Assembly: GCA_964036195.1 (NCBI GenBank)
Contig: OZ038450.1
Coordinates: 31,436,794-31,500,793 of the forward strand
DNA: 64,000 nucleotides
From: Sphaerolaimus hirsutus
Lineage: Eukaryota; Nematoda; Chromadorea; Monhysterida; Sphaerolaimidae
Direction of reading: 5' to 3'
The position numbers and the translations under genes were made by a program. The notes beneath the pieces are model-generated. The model did no database searches, was not told the DNA's origin, and was given only the letters and a program-made list of their open reading frames with translations. Numbering within the stretch: position 1 is the stretch's first letter; the number at the start of each line of letters is the position of its first letter. Of this stretch, positions 52,712 to 64,000 are shown piece by piece.

Positions 52712-54766
52712 TAGCATTCAAAAAATCACCAATTGTTTGGAAAATATATATAAATATATCACCCCAAACTTGGAAAAAATATAAATATATATAAATCACT
52801 CAAGGCCTTCAGAAAATATAATTAAATCACTGAAAAAATAACTCTAAGCTCAAAAAAAATCACAAAAAATCACTTGCAGTTTATTTCAATTACAAGCAAA
52901 ATTGTGGGCTATTGCAGGCTCAATTTACCATTTGCAAGCACAAAAATGTACTCTAACATCCTACAATCTATTTATTATTGTTTCACAAGCAGTATTCATT
53001 CCATACAATATTGACAAGTGAAAATATCAACCTACAGCCTCAATGACAACTTCAAAAACATTTTTCACTGCAAACATGTTGCACTGAACCTATAGCACCT
53101 GGTTGTGGCAGTGATGTTTGACTAAATAGGTGCTTAGTACTTGCAGCAGTGCCAGGTATGCCAAGGAAGTTTAGTGCGAATTCACTTACCATATTTTCTT
53201 GAAAACCCCCAGGGGGTTTATTTTTTCAGAGTGAGAATTTTGAGGGGGGTTAAACCAGGGGGGTTATAAATTCATAGTGTCCATTTTGAGGGGGGTATTT
53301 AGAGGAAATGCAGTAGTTCATGCAATCATCTAGTGTTTTCAAAGCTACTTTTTCAAGAGTGGTGAGCTGTGAAAACTCAGGGCCAGGGATGCAGCACAAT
53401 TCACACATTCACACATTCTCACTTAACACACACAAATTCTCCCGACAAAAACACATTGTTTTTCATCCCGCGTCATTTGTTTATTTATCTGGGAGGTCAA
53501 ATCACACAGAAAAAATAACATGTTAATGGGTGTTCAAAATATAAGTCGATTCTGGTTAGCACACAACCGATAAATTGTAACGTGTGAATGGTGTTGCACT
53601 TAAGTGATGGCATATTATCGGGTAAAAAAATCACACACTAGCAGTTTACACCATTTTCGGTCAAATGTGATATTCACTCATTTGGCAGAATCAGCCAAAA
53701 TGTGTGAATTACCTAGTTGTCGGTAATCGATAATTTTTACTCAGTAAAAAAAATTACTTTACATTTTCTGTATTTAGGGGGTGAGTAAAAAATAAATACT
53801 CACATTTACATATATATACTTTGAAAAAAGTTCAGTACTTTTACACGTGGATGTTCACGTGAAAGGTTGAAGTGTATGGATGTGAAATTTTGCGTGTTTG
53901 GCTACATGTTTGGCAAAATTTTGGTGACATTTTGGTGACACCATGGTGACAGTTTTCCACAGTTGTCCCCCATATTTGATAACTGGCAACAGTGGTGGAT
54001 GTCACCAAGTGTTGCCAGCTTTCAAAAGTGGTGAAGTGAGTTTTCAATTACTGTAGATCATTTTTGATGACATCAAGCAGGTATTTTTGATTCAATGTTA
54101 TGTTTTATTTCAGAAAAGGATGTTATAAGATAGAGAGGTGCTTTATACACTAAAATGTGACAATACAATTCATAGCAGGATGAAAAAAAGTTACTAAAAC
54201 AGTTTACATCTTTGTCACACACATAATGACGACTAAGTGATGGTGATATCACCATTTGTCATCATTTGAGTTTTCACATTAGGTCAACACAGTGGCAAAC
54301 TAGTGACTTGCCAAAACAACCCCACTGAAATTCACGCTATATGTGAAAACTGAACATCTACAACATTCTATTGTGGAAAACTGGATGGTGACATGTCACC
54401 ATTTTTGGCCATTTCAGTTTTCAAAAAAGTCATGGTGAAAACTAGTGTGTGTAGGCACAATATTTACCTGCTTCAAACACTATTTTAACTCAATAATGCT
54501 CTACATGAGCAGATGAGAGATTTTCAGGAGAAAATTCTCTTGCAAAATTCAAAATTCTCAAAAATGTTTTAGTCATGAAGCGCAATACTTGCACCACACT
54601 GTATCTAGTATGAGTGATTTTCTCAGTGATTTTTTTTGAATTTGAAAAATATATATAAATATATCACTCAGAATTTGAAAAAAATATAAATATATATAAA
54701 TCACAGGTTATTTATATTTATTGTGATTTTCGAAAATATAAATCATGGGTTATTTTTCGAATGCTA
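52712..54766. mobile_element. H12 hAT-type MITE with nested elements
   Basis: TAGCATTCAAAAAATCACC and TTATTTTTCGAATGCTA are the ends. TATGCAAT is duplicated at 52704-52711 and 54767-54774. AATATATATAAATATATCAC words lie near both ends. It contains a T element, an H3 fragment (53725-53845) and a CCTACACACACTAG element ending at about 54460. Confidence 0.9.
53189..53313. mobile_element. Minimal T-family MITE (125 bp)
   Basis: CCATATTTTCTTGAAAACCC and TATTTAGAGGAAATGCAG are flanked by TA. Only GGGGGGTT/TTTTGAGG words remain between the ends. Confidence 0.8.
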
Positions 54767-54891
54767 TATGCAATGCACAAAAAATATTTGGCAAGCAAAG
54801 CGGACTACCTCGCTCGAATTCTCCGTTGCTGGCGCCTGTTTCATATAGATGAATGAATATAGAAGTGGTGCACGCATCTTGGAGCAGTCCC

Positions 54892-55071
54892 AAGCCCTGT
54901 AAAGTCTAAAGTAAAGTGTCAAATGTAAAGTCAAATGCAAAGCAAAGTGTCAATCAAAACAAAAAAGAAAAGATTTTATTACTGAACTTTGCATGACAAT
55001 TGACAGTTAACTTTGCATTTGACTTTACATTTGACACTTTACTTTACACTTTACAGGGCTTGGGACTGCCA
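54892..55071. repeat. P foldback
   Basis: GCAGTCCCAAGCCCTGTAAA faces TTTACAGGGCTTGGGACTGC. The arms are GTGTCAAATGTAAAGTC words around AAAAAAGAAAAG. The arms look nearly identical. Confidence 0.88.
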
Positions 55072-55198
55072 CCAGGTCGCTTACTTTTCCAAATATGTTT
55101 GTGCATTGCATAGTACCCGGGCACTATGCATGGAACTTTTTGCGGGCGGGTGATGGTCGGGCGGGAATTAAACTCGGAGACATACGGTACCGCTTATA

Positions 55199-55641
55199 AT
55201 GCTGCGATTACAGCTCAGGCGTAAAATTGACCAGCGTAAAATTGATTTTTGGGCATAAAATTAATTACAGGTGAATGGATAAAGATATGGCATTGTAATA
55301 TCAGTCAAAGAAAACGCACATGCAGATGTTGCTTGTGTCCAAAGCTCATCAGTGTATTTTAGTAGCACTAGAAGTTATGAATTTTAGCACAAATGTTTTA
55401 TATTTCACACCCTAATTTTACGCCACTTACAGCGCATAATTGACAAAATTGTGCTAAAATTCATAACTCCCAGTACGATTAAAATTAACTGATGAACTTT
55501 GGACACAAGAAACGTCTGCATCTAAGCTTTCTTTGACTGAAACAACAATGTTGTATCTTTATCCATTCATCTGTAAATAATTTTACACAAAAATCAATTT
55601 TACGCCCGGTCAATTTTACACCCGAGCTGTAATCGCAGCAT
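55199..55641. repeat. Foldback (GTAAAATTGA words)
   Basis: GCTGCGATTACAGCTCAGGC faces CCGAGCTGTAATCGCAGC. The arms continue with GCGTAAAATTGA words, GAATGGATAAAGATA and TTATGAATTTTAGCAC and meet near 55432. The arms are clearly more diverged than those of the 21.9-kb hairpin. Confidence 0.8.
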
Positions 55642-56079
55642 AACGCACGGAAATGGAAATGGCAGTCACATACGTCTTGTACCAGCTCCAGAACCTACTA
55701 GTGACATTTGAAGCGTCGCGTCGACCAAATCACAGTTGCCAATCTGTCAGTTGCTGCATAGCGCCTGGTAACCTAAGCATTTACGTCGGTGACGTTTGCC
55801 ATTGTTTGACACTTATTTACCGTTGTTGCGTCATCATTTTCCAACTTTGTGTGAGTTCTGGCGCCTGTCATCATTTTCCGACTACCGTACCTAATTCTTC
55901 TTAAAATGGTGTTAAAAACAACCTGTGGCTGGTGATTATCTGGGTGAATGTTATAGTGAATCCGTCTTGGGGTGAGTGAATGTTCAGCGTTCGTACTTTT
56001 CAAATTCTGCTGAATCTTAATTAAAATGGATGTTCAGTCACATATTTTAAGTTCAGCATTCAGCATGTTGCATGCGACT
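55642..56079. other. Unassigned DNA
   Basis: Higher GC than average. TTCAGCATTCAGCATG words resemble the 7.4-kb repeat. Overlapping frames at 55653-56003 have no recognisable domain. Confidence 0.4.
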
Positions 56080-56480
56080 AGCGATGGCAAACCCTCCGGA
56101 AAAAAAGTATTTAAATTTTTAAGTGTTTTTTTCTTAAATTAATTTTCGAATTTCAAATTTAAATTTCAAATTTTTGAATTTTGAAAGCTTTTTGGCAGTT
56201 CGAATTTTATTGGTTAGTTTTCAATTTTTTTTAGTGAAAAAGTGTTGAATTTGAACCTTTAACACAGAGTTTGGACAGTTATCACATTTGGATCGTTTTT
56301 AACTTTTTTTAACTGTAATTTAGCATCACAAATGGTGGAAGCACTCATGTGGACCAGTTTGCCACTTCATCATTTCATTTACGTATTGATCCAACACGGA
56401 AAGTCAATGAAAACAACAATTCAAAATTGCAACAAGAACAAATCTTCAAAATAGCAACAACAACAATTACTGTTCACTGG
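56080..56480 (+). repeat. H8 left part
   Basis: TAGCGATGGCAAACCCTCC and AATTTTCGAATTTC words match the left arm of the 49.2-kb element, including TTGGACAGTTATCAC. The right arm is not found before the gap. Confidence 0.7.
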
Positions 56481-56580
56481 AGGGTAGCATTTTAGGGGGG
56501 TGGTCAGCCATAGAGCACATGGTTATAACTCAGGAAAATCTTGGCGTCAATTGCTCAGGTTTCAGGTTTCAGGTAGGATT

Positions 56581-56780
56581 NNNNNNNNNNNNNNNNNNNN
56601 NNNNNNNNNNNNNNNNNNNNNNNNNNNNNNNNNNNNNNNNNNNNNNNNNNNNNNNNNNNNNNNNNNNNNNNNNNNNNNNNNNNNNNNNNNNNNNNNNNNN
56701 NNNNNNNNNNNNNNNNNNNNNNNNNNNNNNNNNNNNNNNNNNNNNNNNNNNNNNNNNNNNNNNNNNNNNNNNNNNNNNNN
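56581..56780. other. Assembly gap of 200 N
   Basis: Exactly 200 unknown bases. A T element is entered on its right side. Confidence 1.
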
Positions 56781-57110
56781 TTCACAAGAAAATTTTTGAA
56801 AACCAAGTACGAAATTGTCGTCTGAAACGTACGCAGACGTCGTAAAATGCAACAAAAACCGCCATTTATAAGGTTCTGTAAACTAATATTAGTATGTAGA
56901 TGGTGTGTACACTGTTCTAACGTGACACCGACATTGTTTTAACGTGTGTTCTGCAGTACACAGAACACAAACTACAGTTATTGTCATGTACGTTCCCTTT
57001 ACACTCAATTTGGGGGGTATTTCGAGGGGGGGGGGTGATTGTTTCATAGTGGTCCCGAGAGGGGGGGGGGGTGGTCAAACGAGTGGGGGGGGTATTTCGA
57101 GGAAATACGG
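56781..57110. repeat. T-family MITE, left part in the gap
   Basis: GTCTGAAACGTACGCAGACG interior and GGTATTTCGAGGAAATACGG end, followed by TA. The left terminus lies in the gap or is lost. Confidence 0.8.
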
Positions 57111-57193
57111 TAGGTTACAATAGAAGGCTAATAGATTGGAAGTAATGTTTCATACTGAACAAGTGAATGGGGGCACATTGACAGGATATTATA

Positions 57194-57613
57194 TTCTGTA
57201 AATCCTCGAATAACCACACCTTGAATAACTCCCCCCCCAACTCGAATAACTGTTAGCTGACTGAGGAAAAAATAACTACCCTCGATTAACTCCCCCTACT
57301 CTATGGGTGGGAAAGTCATATATGTAAAAAATGCCGTAAATATGTATGCAGTTGTAAAAAGTAAAATATGTATGTAAAAGGAATGTATTCTTTTGCAAAT
57401 GGGGTTTACTAGCATGGATTACATTGCATTAAATACAGATACATGCATGAATTTAACCCCATTTATATATAATATATGGATCATGCATTCTACTTTATAT
57501 TCTGACAAAAATAACTCCACCCCTCAGATAACTCTCCACTCAAATACGTCCCCTCGAAAAATTCTGACGATGACATAACTTCCCTGGGGACTTTATCGAG
57601 GATAAAAATACGG
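57194..57613. mobile_element. T-family MITE (CGAATAACTCCCC variant)
   Basis: CTGTAAATCCTCGAATAACC and TCGAGGATAAAAATACGG face each other. CTCGAATAACT and CCCTCGATTAACTCC words occur. The flanking bases are diverged. Confidence 0.7.
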
Positions 57614-57635
57614 AACTACACGAACATATCATGGC

Positions 57636-58655
57636 CAGGGTTGGCAAATCTCAGAAAAGAATAAAAATATAATAAAAATAAAATGGAAAATTGAAGAATA
57701 AAATAAAATAAAATAAAATGGAAAATTTCAAAATAAAAATAAAAATTGTATAAAAATTCGAATTTTTGTAAAAATTTTGTAAAATTGTATACAAATTCAT
57801 ATTTTTGTAAAAATTGTATAAAAATTCATATTTTTTGTAAAAATTTTTTCTGTTGTTTATAGTTCAACCTGTTCATTCGCAGAGCTGGGGCAGTCCCAAG
57901 CCATGTAAAGTGTCAAAATGTCATATGAAATGGAATGTAAAGTGTCAATTTTCATGAAAACGTTAAGTAAAGTGTCAATTGTCATGACAAATATAAATTA
58001 AAGTGGAAACTGTAAAGCAAATTGTATCTAACTCTTATCTTTTGTATCCAAATCTTGTTGTCTTTGTAACCAAGTCTTATGTGAACATTTGGATATAAAA
58101 ACATAAGATTTGGATACCAAAATATAAGGTTTGGATACCAAAACATAAGATTCGGATACACAATTTACACTCTGCACGACATTTGTCATGACAATTATAC
58201 TTTGCTTGACATTTGAGATGCCAATTGACACTTTACTACATTTGTCATGACAATTGACACTTTGCATGATGTTTTACAAATGCGCCCAGCACACTCCAGT
58301 AATCCTTCTATCGAAAATGCAAACCATTCTTATTGATTATTGTAACTTAACACTTGCAACTGGCTAACAATACCTACTGCATGCAACTTTTGCAAAGTAA
58401 TGGAAAAATTTGTCACATGTTTTTCATGTTTAGGTCTAATTATCACATTTTTCTGACCTTGCATGCAAGATTCTGATTTTTTGTAAAATTTCTGTAAAAT
58501 TTTTGTAAAATTTTTGTAAAATGGTCCATTTTATTATTATTTTGGAATAAAATAAAATAAAATAAAATGAAACAAGAATAAAATAAAAATAAAATACATT
58601 TTTATACAATTTTTATACAATTTGTATACAAATGATTGTTATAAAACCAACCCTG
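57636..58655 (+). mobile_element. H4 hAT-type MITE, full length
   Basis: CAGGGTTGGCAAATCTCAG and TATAAAACCAACCCTG are the ends. ATCATGGC is duplicated at 57628-57635 and 58656-58663. It aligns from end to end with the 32.7-kb copy, including the CATAAGATTTGGATACC palindromic segment. Confidence 0.94.
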
Positions 58656-58663
58656 ATCATGGC

Positions 58664-59179
58664 TTATAATAACACATAGTATGAACAGATGGAAGCTTTT
58701 ACACTACAAATGGTTCAAAACCAACGGAAAGCACCACCAATTGCAATGTGTATACTCGGCAGACACGATACTCTACCAACAGATAGGAGTTATGTCTTAT
58801 ACTGAACTATGAAACTTATGAAACTACGTTTCGTAAAAAAAAGAAAAATAAAAAAAGAAAAGATTGCGTGTACGCCAACTGTTTCAAGTTTGTCGCGTTT
58901 CCGAAAGGCAGAACTTCAGATATGTTCAGCGGAACCTATTAAATACCAGCTAAACAATATTTGTCTATTCTTATTCATTAAATTGATGGACTAAACACTT
59001 GAAAAAGCAATATTGTCCTCGCAAATCGTTTGATGTGACGGGTTGACGTCTCCCGCCACATCGTTGATTTGGTAGGACTTGCTCTATAACTTTACATAAA
59101 AATTATGCGTCCGAGTGACATGCATTGGCATGAGGTGCGCGCGATCCCGACGGTTCGTTCAATTTATCAAATTTACATT
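58664..59179. other. Shared-core scrap, TATACTCGGC scrap and unassigned DNA
   Basis: GGAAGCTTTTACACTAC at 58692 is core. GTATACTCGGCAGACACG at 58749 is the foldback family tip. The rest is unrecognised. Confidence 0.45.
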
Positions 59180-59446
59180 TTAATTTTTGCGTGGATTTCG
59201 ATGTGCTGCGGAAACGATTTTCGCAGCATGCGTAATGTCAGCAGTGTAGAACTCACTCTGAAACATAACATTGTAATGCTTAGATAGGTTGATAGTCAAC
59301 ATTCCGCTGAAAACGTTCCGCGGTGCTGACGTCTTTTTTATCTGTATGGCACAGTGCCAAAATTGAGGTATGAGGGGCATATACCAATTACCGGGGTATT
59401 TACGTACCAGCCGATCTACCAGATGCATTGGTGTCAATTTCCGCAA
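59180..59446 (-). CDS. Unrecognised open frame
   Basis: The minus frame includes LTPMHLVDRLVRKYPGNWYM, PQFWHCAIQIKK and VMFQSEFYTADITHAAKI. The composition is protein-like and the region is less AT-rich than its surroundings. I find no match to a family and no clear splice sites. The CpG-containing stretch could be a gene remnant or chance. Confidence 0.2.
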   Translation of the reverse strand: MRKLTPMHLVDRLVRKYPGNWYMPLIPQFWHCAIQIKKTSAPRNVFSGMLTINLSKHYNVMFQSEFYTADITHAAKIVSAAHRNPRKN

Positions 59447-59629
59447 TGCTAGGGTGCCGAAAATTCACGGATTTCACATCAGAATGGTACAAATCCCTGG
59501 GACGGAAAACTGGAAGTGAAAATGCATACCAAATTTCCTCGAAATACCTCCAGGGGGTTTATTTTTCAAATAACAAATTTTGCATTCAGTATTCAAACAT
59601 TTTAGCACCCTGAATACAAATTCAAATTG

Positions 59630-59840
59630 AAGTGAACTATTCCATGGCTATATACATATTATCACAAATACTGCCACTTGTATGATATACCTGTATATAT
59701 TCACTCAGAACCATATTTGGGAGCGTTTTAGGAAATGTCTCTTGACATTTTTTGAAAAAAGTGAAAAAAGTGCGTTTTTTTAAAGAGCGCTTTAAAAAAA
59801 AGTGGCGCCGTTGAAAAAAACGCTTTTTATCCATCCCTAG
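59630..59840. repeat. H7 right end with core
   Basis: TTTTTGAAAAAAGTG, GCGCTTTAAAAAAAAGTGGC and the end TTTTTATCCATCCCTA match the right portion of the 20.2-kb H7 element. The left portion is missing. Confidence 0.7.
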
Positions 59841-60052
59841 GTACGACCCCCCCCCCCCCAACGCCCTACAAAATACCTGCCTCAAAGATACAATAAATAC
59901 GATTTTCTGGAAAAACGCGTTTGAATGATATTTCATATCAAAAGCACACGCTTTGGGTCGGCCATGATAAAGTTCATATACATTCACCCCCCACCCCCCC
60001 TGCAACCGGAATTTTATGCATTTCCTTTTGAATTGAGCATTCAGCGCAAGAC
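59841..60052. other. Unassigned DNA
   Basis: C tracts and CCTGCAACCGGAATTTTATG. No element ends were found. Confidence 0.35.
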
Positions 60053-60244
60053 ATGGCGGAAGAGACCCGTATGGGAACTTGGCAGCCAGCCAAAAAATTT
60101 GACATCGCTTTAGATATAAATAAAAAGGCTAAAAATAGGTACATAACCAAATATATAGATGAAAATAGCGATTATGAAGGTGAACATTTGCAAAATGAAG
60201 CATATTTTAGCGATTTTGAGCAAAAATGGGGGAACATCGCTTAG
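60053..60244 (+). CDS. Small open frame, possible exon
   Basis: ATG in the context AAGACATGGCGG opens MAEETRMGTWQPAKKF, continues DIALDINKKAKNRYI and YIDENSDYEGEHLQNEAYFS, and stops at TAG after 63 codons. The alternation of basic and acidic stretches and the good start context support coding. No family is recognised. AT-rich codons match the base composition. It might be the start of a transposase-like or nuclear protein, cut by a stop or a missed donor. Confidence 0.35.
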   Translation: MAEETRMGTWQPAKKFDIALDINKKAKNRYITKYIDENSDYEGEHLQNEAYFSDFEQKWGNIA

Positions 60245-60559
60245 ATAACTAAGATGTTAGGCTAGTTCCCATACATGACCCGATCAGAAAAGGCACCCGC
60301 ATTTCCACAGTGCATATTTATATTATTCAAAACTTTAACTTGGGTGAATTTGTGCAAATTATGTCTTGTTGGTTTTTTATCCATACATGTGCACGAATCT
60401 ATTATTATGTCCCCGATGAAAACTCGTCCGGCTGTCAAAATTGATTATAGAACGTGTTACTTGAAACTACAAACCGTATCCAAATATTTTTTTTGGCGCT
60501 ACTCCAAAACTACCGTAATGTTTTGTGCACTTTCGTTCCCTTTCTTATGATGCTTCGCG
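60245..60559. other. Unassigned DNA
   Basis: An open frame (60275-60550) overlaps but has no recognisable domain. Confidence 0.35.
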
Positions 60560-62370
60560 GGAGTGTTTCCTCCGGGAAAATGTATGGTGTAATGGAGTGT
60601 GCTACACGAAACATGTAAGCGCACGAAACATTTTGTATCATTACACACGCACACGCGTCCACGAAACACTTTGTATCATTACACACGCCCATGCGCCCAC
60701 GAAACACGCCGGTTTGCCCATGAAACACGCGCGCGCGGTGTCATAGCAATGTATGTGCGCGCGTCACATTTATTTTTTTTTTAAAAGTATAATCAACCGT
60801 TTTCAGCGCTCTATTTTACCTATTTACATGCGTGCCAAATTGCGTTTGATGCCTCTGATAGTTAAACGTGCACAGTAAACATTGTTAGATGTGTTAATTG
60901 TGTCAAAATAAGCAATTAATTCATTGGAGTGATTCAATCAACTGTAACACAGCAAATCTCCAACCAAAAATGTTAACAATAGATAATCTGTGTAAAAAAT
61001 GTTTAGAGGTTGTTTGACCAATTAGTAATATTCAAATTATTCATTGTTACCACAAATAATTTCCCGCTTTTTAATAATTACCATTGAAAAGCAAGAAAAA
61101 AGTTGATAATTGAGGCATCTAATTCTAAAATACAGAATACAATGTTGAATAATCGTTAAAATGTTAAATGACAGTGAAATGACAGCACATTTTCAACAAA
61201 AATGACATAAAAATATAAATTAAAACAAAAAAATCATTGGAAATGAACACGGAAACTCAATATTTTTGAAAAACTCAAAACTCAAATGAGTTTTTTATTG
61301 GAGAACACGGAAACACAGAAACACGGAAACACAGAAAAGTTTTTTGAGTTTTTCATTGGATTTGAGGAATTGAACCATGTTTTATTGTACAAAGTAAGGA
61401 ATGTTCACAAGTACATAAACAACAGATTCATACAAAGGGTCCAAATTGATTAACAAGTAACAAAATACAATTGGCATCTGTATTATCTGTATATCCCACT
61501 GTATTTGGGTAAAAACTTGAGTTTTTATGAAAAAAAACTTGGGTTTTCACCAAAAACACAGAAATAAAAACTGAGTTACTCAAGTTTTTTTGTGAAAACA
61601 ACTCAAAACACAGGTATTCATTTTTGAAAAACTCAAAACACAGAAAGTGTTTTTTTCTGGAGAACTTACCCATCGTTGAATAGAACATCCACAACACAAT
61701 ACAACACAATACAAAAGAGCAGCGCAAAAATTTGCAAACAAAATGAAGCATCTACTTCCATAAGTTGATATCAAACAATGACAGAAAAAATGAATGACTA
61801 TCAAAAAATGCTGATTTTTGAGTGCAAATTTCCAAAAGCTCCAATAGTTACAATATATGACACTTGAAAAAGTTTTGATGGAATTTTTTTGAACAATTGG
61901 AAATGTGTGAAAACAATTTCAGATGCTGTTTCTGTGCTTGATAACATTTTTGAAATTTAGGAGTTATCAACTTTTAGAAGTGGATGTCTCACACACAATT
62001 CCATTACGCAAGAAAAATGAATTTATGAGACTTTTTCAACTGACATATGAACAGATTTACACTATGCTCACGGTAATCAATATTGGGCACATTCAAATTA
62101 TCCATGCTGCCAGCCGCGCATTCACGCCTTGCCAATCAGAGTAATTATCGACACTCTACTTAACAAACTATCAGTACACAGATTGCGCACTCACGCATTG
62201 CTATGACACCGCACGCGCGTGTTTCATGGGCAAACCGGCGTGTTTCATGGGCGCATGGGCGTGTGTAATGATACAAAGTGTTTCATGGGCGCGTGTGCGT
62301 GTGTAATGATACAAAATGTTTCGTGCGCTTACATGTTTCATTGGATCCTCCCGGTGTAATGTCATCCGAG
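60560..62370. repeat. Long-TIR element with GAAACAC/CATTACACACGC minisatellite ends
   Basis: 60600-60745 and 62202-62345 are inverted copies about 145 bp long. They comprise ACATGTAAGCGCACGAAACA, TTTGTATCATTACACACGC (twice) and CGAAACACGCCGGTTTGCCC. Outer CCTCCGGG and CCTCCCGG tips are near 60570 and 62348. The central 1.4 kb is AT-rich and contains an H9 element. Confidence 0.75.
61233..61678 (-). repeat. H9 element, reversed, left end decayed
   Basis: TCATTGGAAATGAACACGG at the left and GGAGAACTTACCCATCGTTG at the right. GAAACACGGAAACACAG and AACTCAAAACACAG words occur. The tip donor sequence is conserved in this third copy. Confidence 0.75.
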
Positions 62371-62791
62371 TATATGTGTAGTCGCGCGCTTGCACACAAA
62401 AAATTACAAAATACCTAGTGCTTAAGTACTAAATTTTTTGGCCAATGTTAAAAAAAACGGTTTCGAAGCTTACGTTGGAAAAAAACAACGTTTTTTATTT
62501 TAAAAAACCTTTGCAAAAACCTTCGGCTATCCCTAGGCTAGTCACCTTTCGCAGATGTTTGAGAAAGAAGAGTGATCCCCGCAGACATACACATAGCCAT
62601 GGTAATTTGCACATTGACCATATACTACGTGTGGGTGTGCAGTTTGGGCGACGGTGCTCCATGCGTTCGCGCTAGCCGAGTATGAGTACACTTCCTTGGT
62701 TGACGAAATGCCGTTATCTGCATTTTAGTTCTGTGTTATACACGATTTTGATAAAACAATAAAAAATCATTGGCATAATGTTCTATGTTAA
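62371..62791. other. Shared-core and H7-like scraps, unassigned DNA
   Basis: AAATACCTAGTGCTTAAG and CGGCTATCCCTAGGC resemble core and an H7 tip. No gene is seen. Confidence 0.4.
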
Positions 62792-62890
62792 TGGGGCCCT
62801 GCACACTAGTTGACACAGCTAACAAATTTCTGTGTGTCAACTGATAAGAGCGTCATGCGTGTGCGTGCAGTTGACACAGTGACGTTGATT
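62792..62890. repeat. S-like fragment
   Basis: GGGGCCCTGCACACTAGTTG, GACACAGCTAAC and TGTGTGTCAACTGATAAG resemble the S terminus. The right end is unclear. Confidence 0.55.
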
Positions 62891-62913
62891 ACAATATTCT
62901 CATAAAACATTTA

Positions 62914-63357
62914 CCGTATTACCTCGAATTATCCCCCCCCTTGAATTAACCCCCCCCCCCCTCGAATTAACCCCCCCCCCTCAAAATGGGCTGGGGAAAT
63001 AATAAACCCCCCCCTCGAAATACCCCCCCCTCCTTCGGAATGATGTACGTCATGTACATAATAAATACATCATGTACGCAATGTACATGATGTATATTAC
63101 TGTTAATTTGCATTGCAGCTACACATAGACTAGTTTGTGTAGCTATCTACGTTTTTATGTCCAAATATATCCTGTTCGGACACATTTATTACCTATTTTG
63201 GGTACGCAAATGCCTACTATTTACTACGATCCTTACGAAAATTTCTGACGAAATAATAAACCCCCCCCTCGAATAACCCCCCCCCTCGAATTAACCCCCC
63301 CTCAAATTTTGCTGGCGAAATAATAAACCCCCATGTGGATATTTCGAGGTAATACGG
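62914..63357. mobile_element. T-family MITE
   Basis: CCGTATTACCTCGAATTATC and TATTTCGAGGTAATACGG are flanked by TA. CCCCCCCTCGAATTAACCC words occur, plus an ATGTACATGATGTATATTAC palindromic stretch. Confidence 0.9.
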
Positions 63358-63590
63358 TATGTTTATAGGTTTCGGGAAGTCACATGTGTCAAACATTCAA
63401 TCAATATGTCTACTAAATCAGAAAATGTAACACCGTGCATGCATCTCCCTGCTACGATTTAAAGCTTTACACTCATGTCTACTTTTTCAGTTGACACATT
63501 GAATATATGAATGTGTTCACTGACCATAATTTCTAACATTACAGTGAAAAATACTACTATCCCTTGAAACCCCCTCCCCTTCCCCCCAAA

Positions 63591-64000
63591 GTGACAATTG
63601 TCATGACAGATGTAAAGTCAAGTGTCAATAGTCAAGCAAATTGTAACCAAATTTTATGTTTTGTATTTCAATCTTCTGTTTTGTATCCAAATCTTATGTG
63701 AACATTTGGATACAAGGACATAAGATTTGGATACAAACATAAGCTTTGGATACAAAGCATAAGATTTAGGATACACAATTTACATTTTGCATACCATTTG
63801 TCATGCCAATTGACACTTTGCATAACATTTTACAAATGCACCCAGCACACTCCAGTAGTCCTACTGAAAATGCAAATTATTGTTATCAATAATTGTAACT
63901 TTACACTTGCAACTAGCTAACAATACCTACTGCATGCAACTGTTTGAATGTAATGGAAAAATTTGCGACTTCATCTGTTTTTCATGTTTAGGTCTAATGA
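63591..64000 (+). repeat. H4 right half, running off the window
   Basis: GACAATTGTCATGACAG, CAAATCTTATGTGAACATTT, CACACTCCAGTAGTCC and TACCTACTGCATGCAACTG match the right half of H4. The end lies beyond the window. Confidence 0.75.

Noticed and set aside
4043..63357. CGAAATACCCCC words as regulatory or telomere-like repeats
   Set aside because: They always sit between CCGTATT ends flanked by TA, so a transposon explains them.

Overview
Type of sequence. This is AT-rich animal nuclear DNA, probably from an invertebrate, in which almost everything recognisable is mobile-element debris. There are no operons, long intronless genes or prokaryotic signals. The few believable coding pieces are single exons with GT-AG junctions, and two runs of exactly 200 N mark scaffold gaps. 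I cannot name the species.

Host genes. The best is the 3' end of a cathepsin Z-like cysteine protease (exons at 23160-23249 and 25082-25216, + strand). A likely LYR-motif protein exon lies at 26075-26255. Weaker candidates are a possible GABA-B-like receptor segment (1167-1421), a terminal exon of unknown family (41406-41622), and short start-codon-bearing fragments at 18503-18658, 36186-36308, 42524-42604 and 60053-60244.

Mobile elements. Thirty non-autonomous elements can be delimited by inverted ends plus an 8-bp target duplication; I read 25 of these duplications as perfect by eye. That identifies hAT-type MITEs. I label families by their ends: H1 CAGGGGT, H2 TAGGGTTCAAACG, H3 CAGAGTTG, H4 CAGGGTTGGC, H5 TAGTGATG, H6 TAGGGTGTCAAA, H7 TAGGGATGG, H8 TAACGATGG, H9 CAACGATGG, H10 CAAGGACGT, H11 TAGCGTTC, H12 TAGCATTC. 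A second superfamily (T) has ends CCGTATT and a TA duplication, confirmed by two empty sites inside the window, so it is mariner-like. Two further groups are S (TTGACATCGCAAAT, ends near CACACTAG) and P (foldbacks ending GGCAGTCCC). A broken BEL/Pao reverse transcriptase sits inside an H6 element.

Layout. 1-4.5 kb: possible receptor segment, then S holding H1 holding H1. 4.5-12.9 kb: T, H4-like, foldback, H2, H1, H4 and H6 elements. 13-16.7 kb: H10, H2-type, H10, T and H3. 17.5-18.1 kb: a run of hairpins with a duplicated, covarying unit. 19.2-21.5 kb: microsatellite, satellite, H7 and minisatellite. 21.9-22.2 kb: long hairpin. 23-28 kb: the cathepsin Z and LYR exons among insertions. 28-42 kb: nested H1-H5, H9-H11 and T copies. 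42.7-47.7 kb: a 5-kb H5 element holding H6 and the BEL/Pao relic. 48-58.7 kb: H4, H5, H8 inside H8, H3, H12, T and H4. 59-64 kb: small open frames, a long-TIR element, T and H4.

Main observation. Within a family the ends stay constant, while the adjacent array of a short, usually palindromic word (GGGATC, GATATC, GGCGCC, ACCGGT, AAGCGCTT, TTCGAA, CTCGAG) differs. One ~400-bp core also occurs between unrelated ends. These MITEs therefore look modular, with exchangeable subterminal arrays. An H9 copy sits exactly on a cathepsin Z exon-intron junction and carries a consensus splice donor at its tip.
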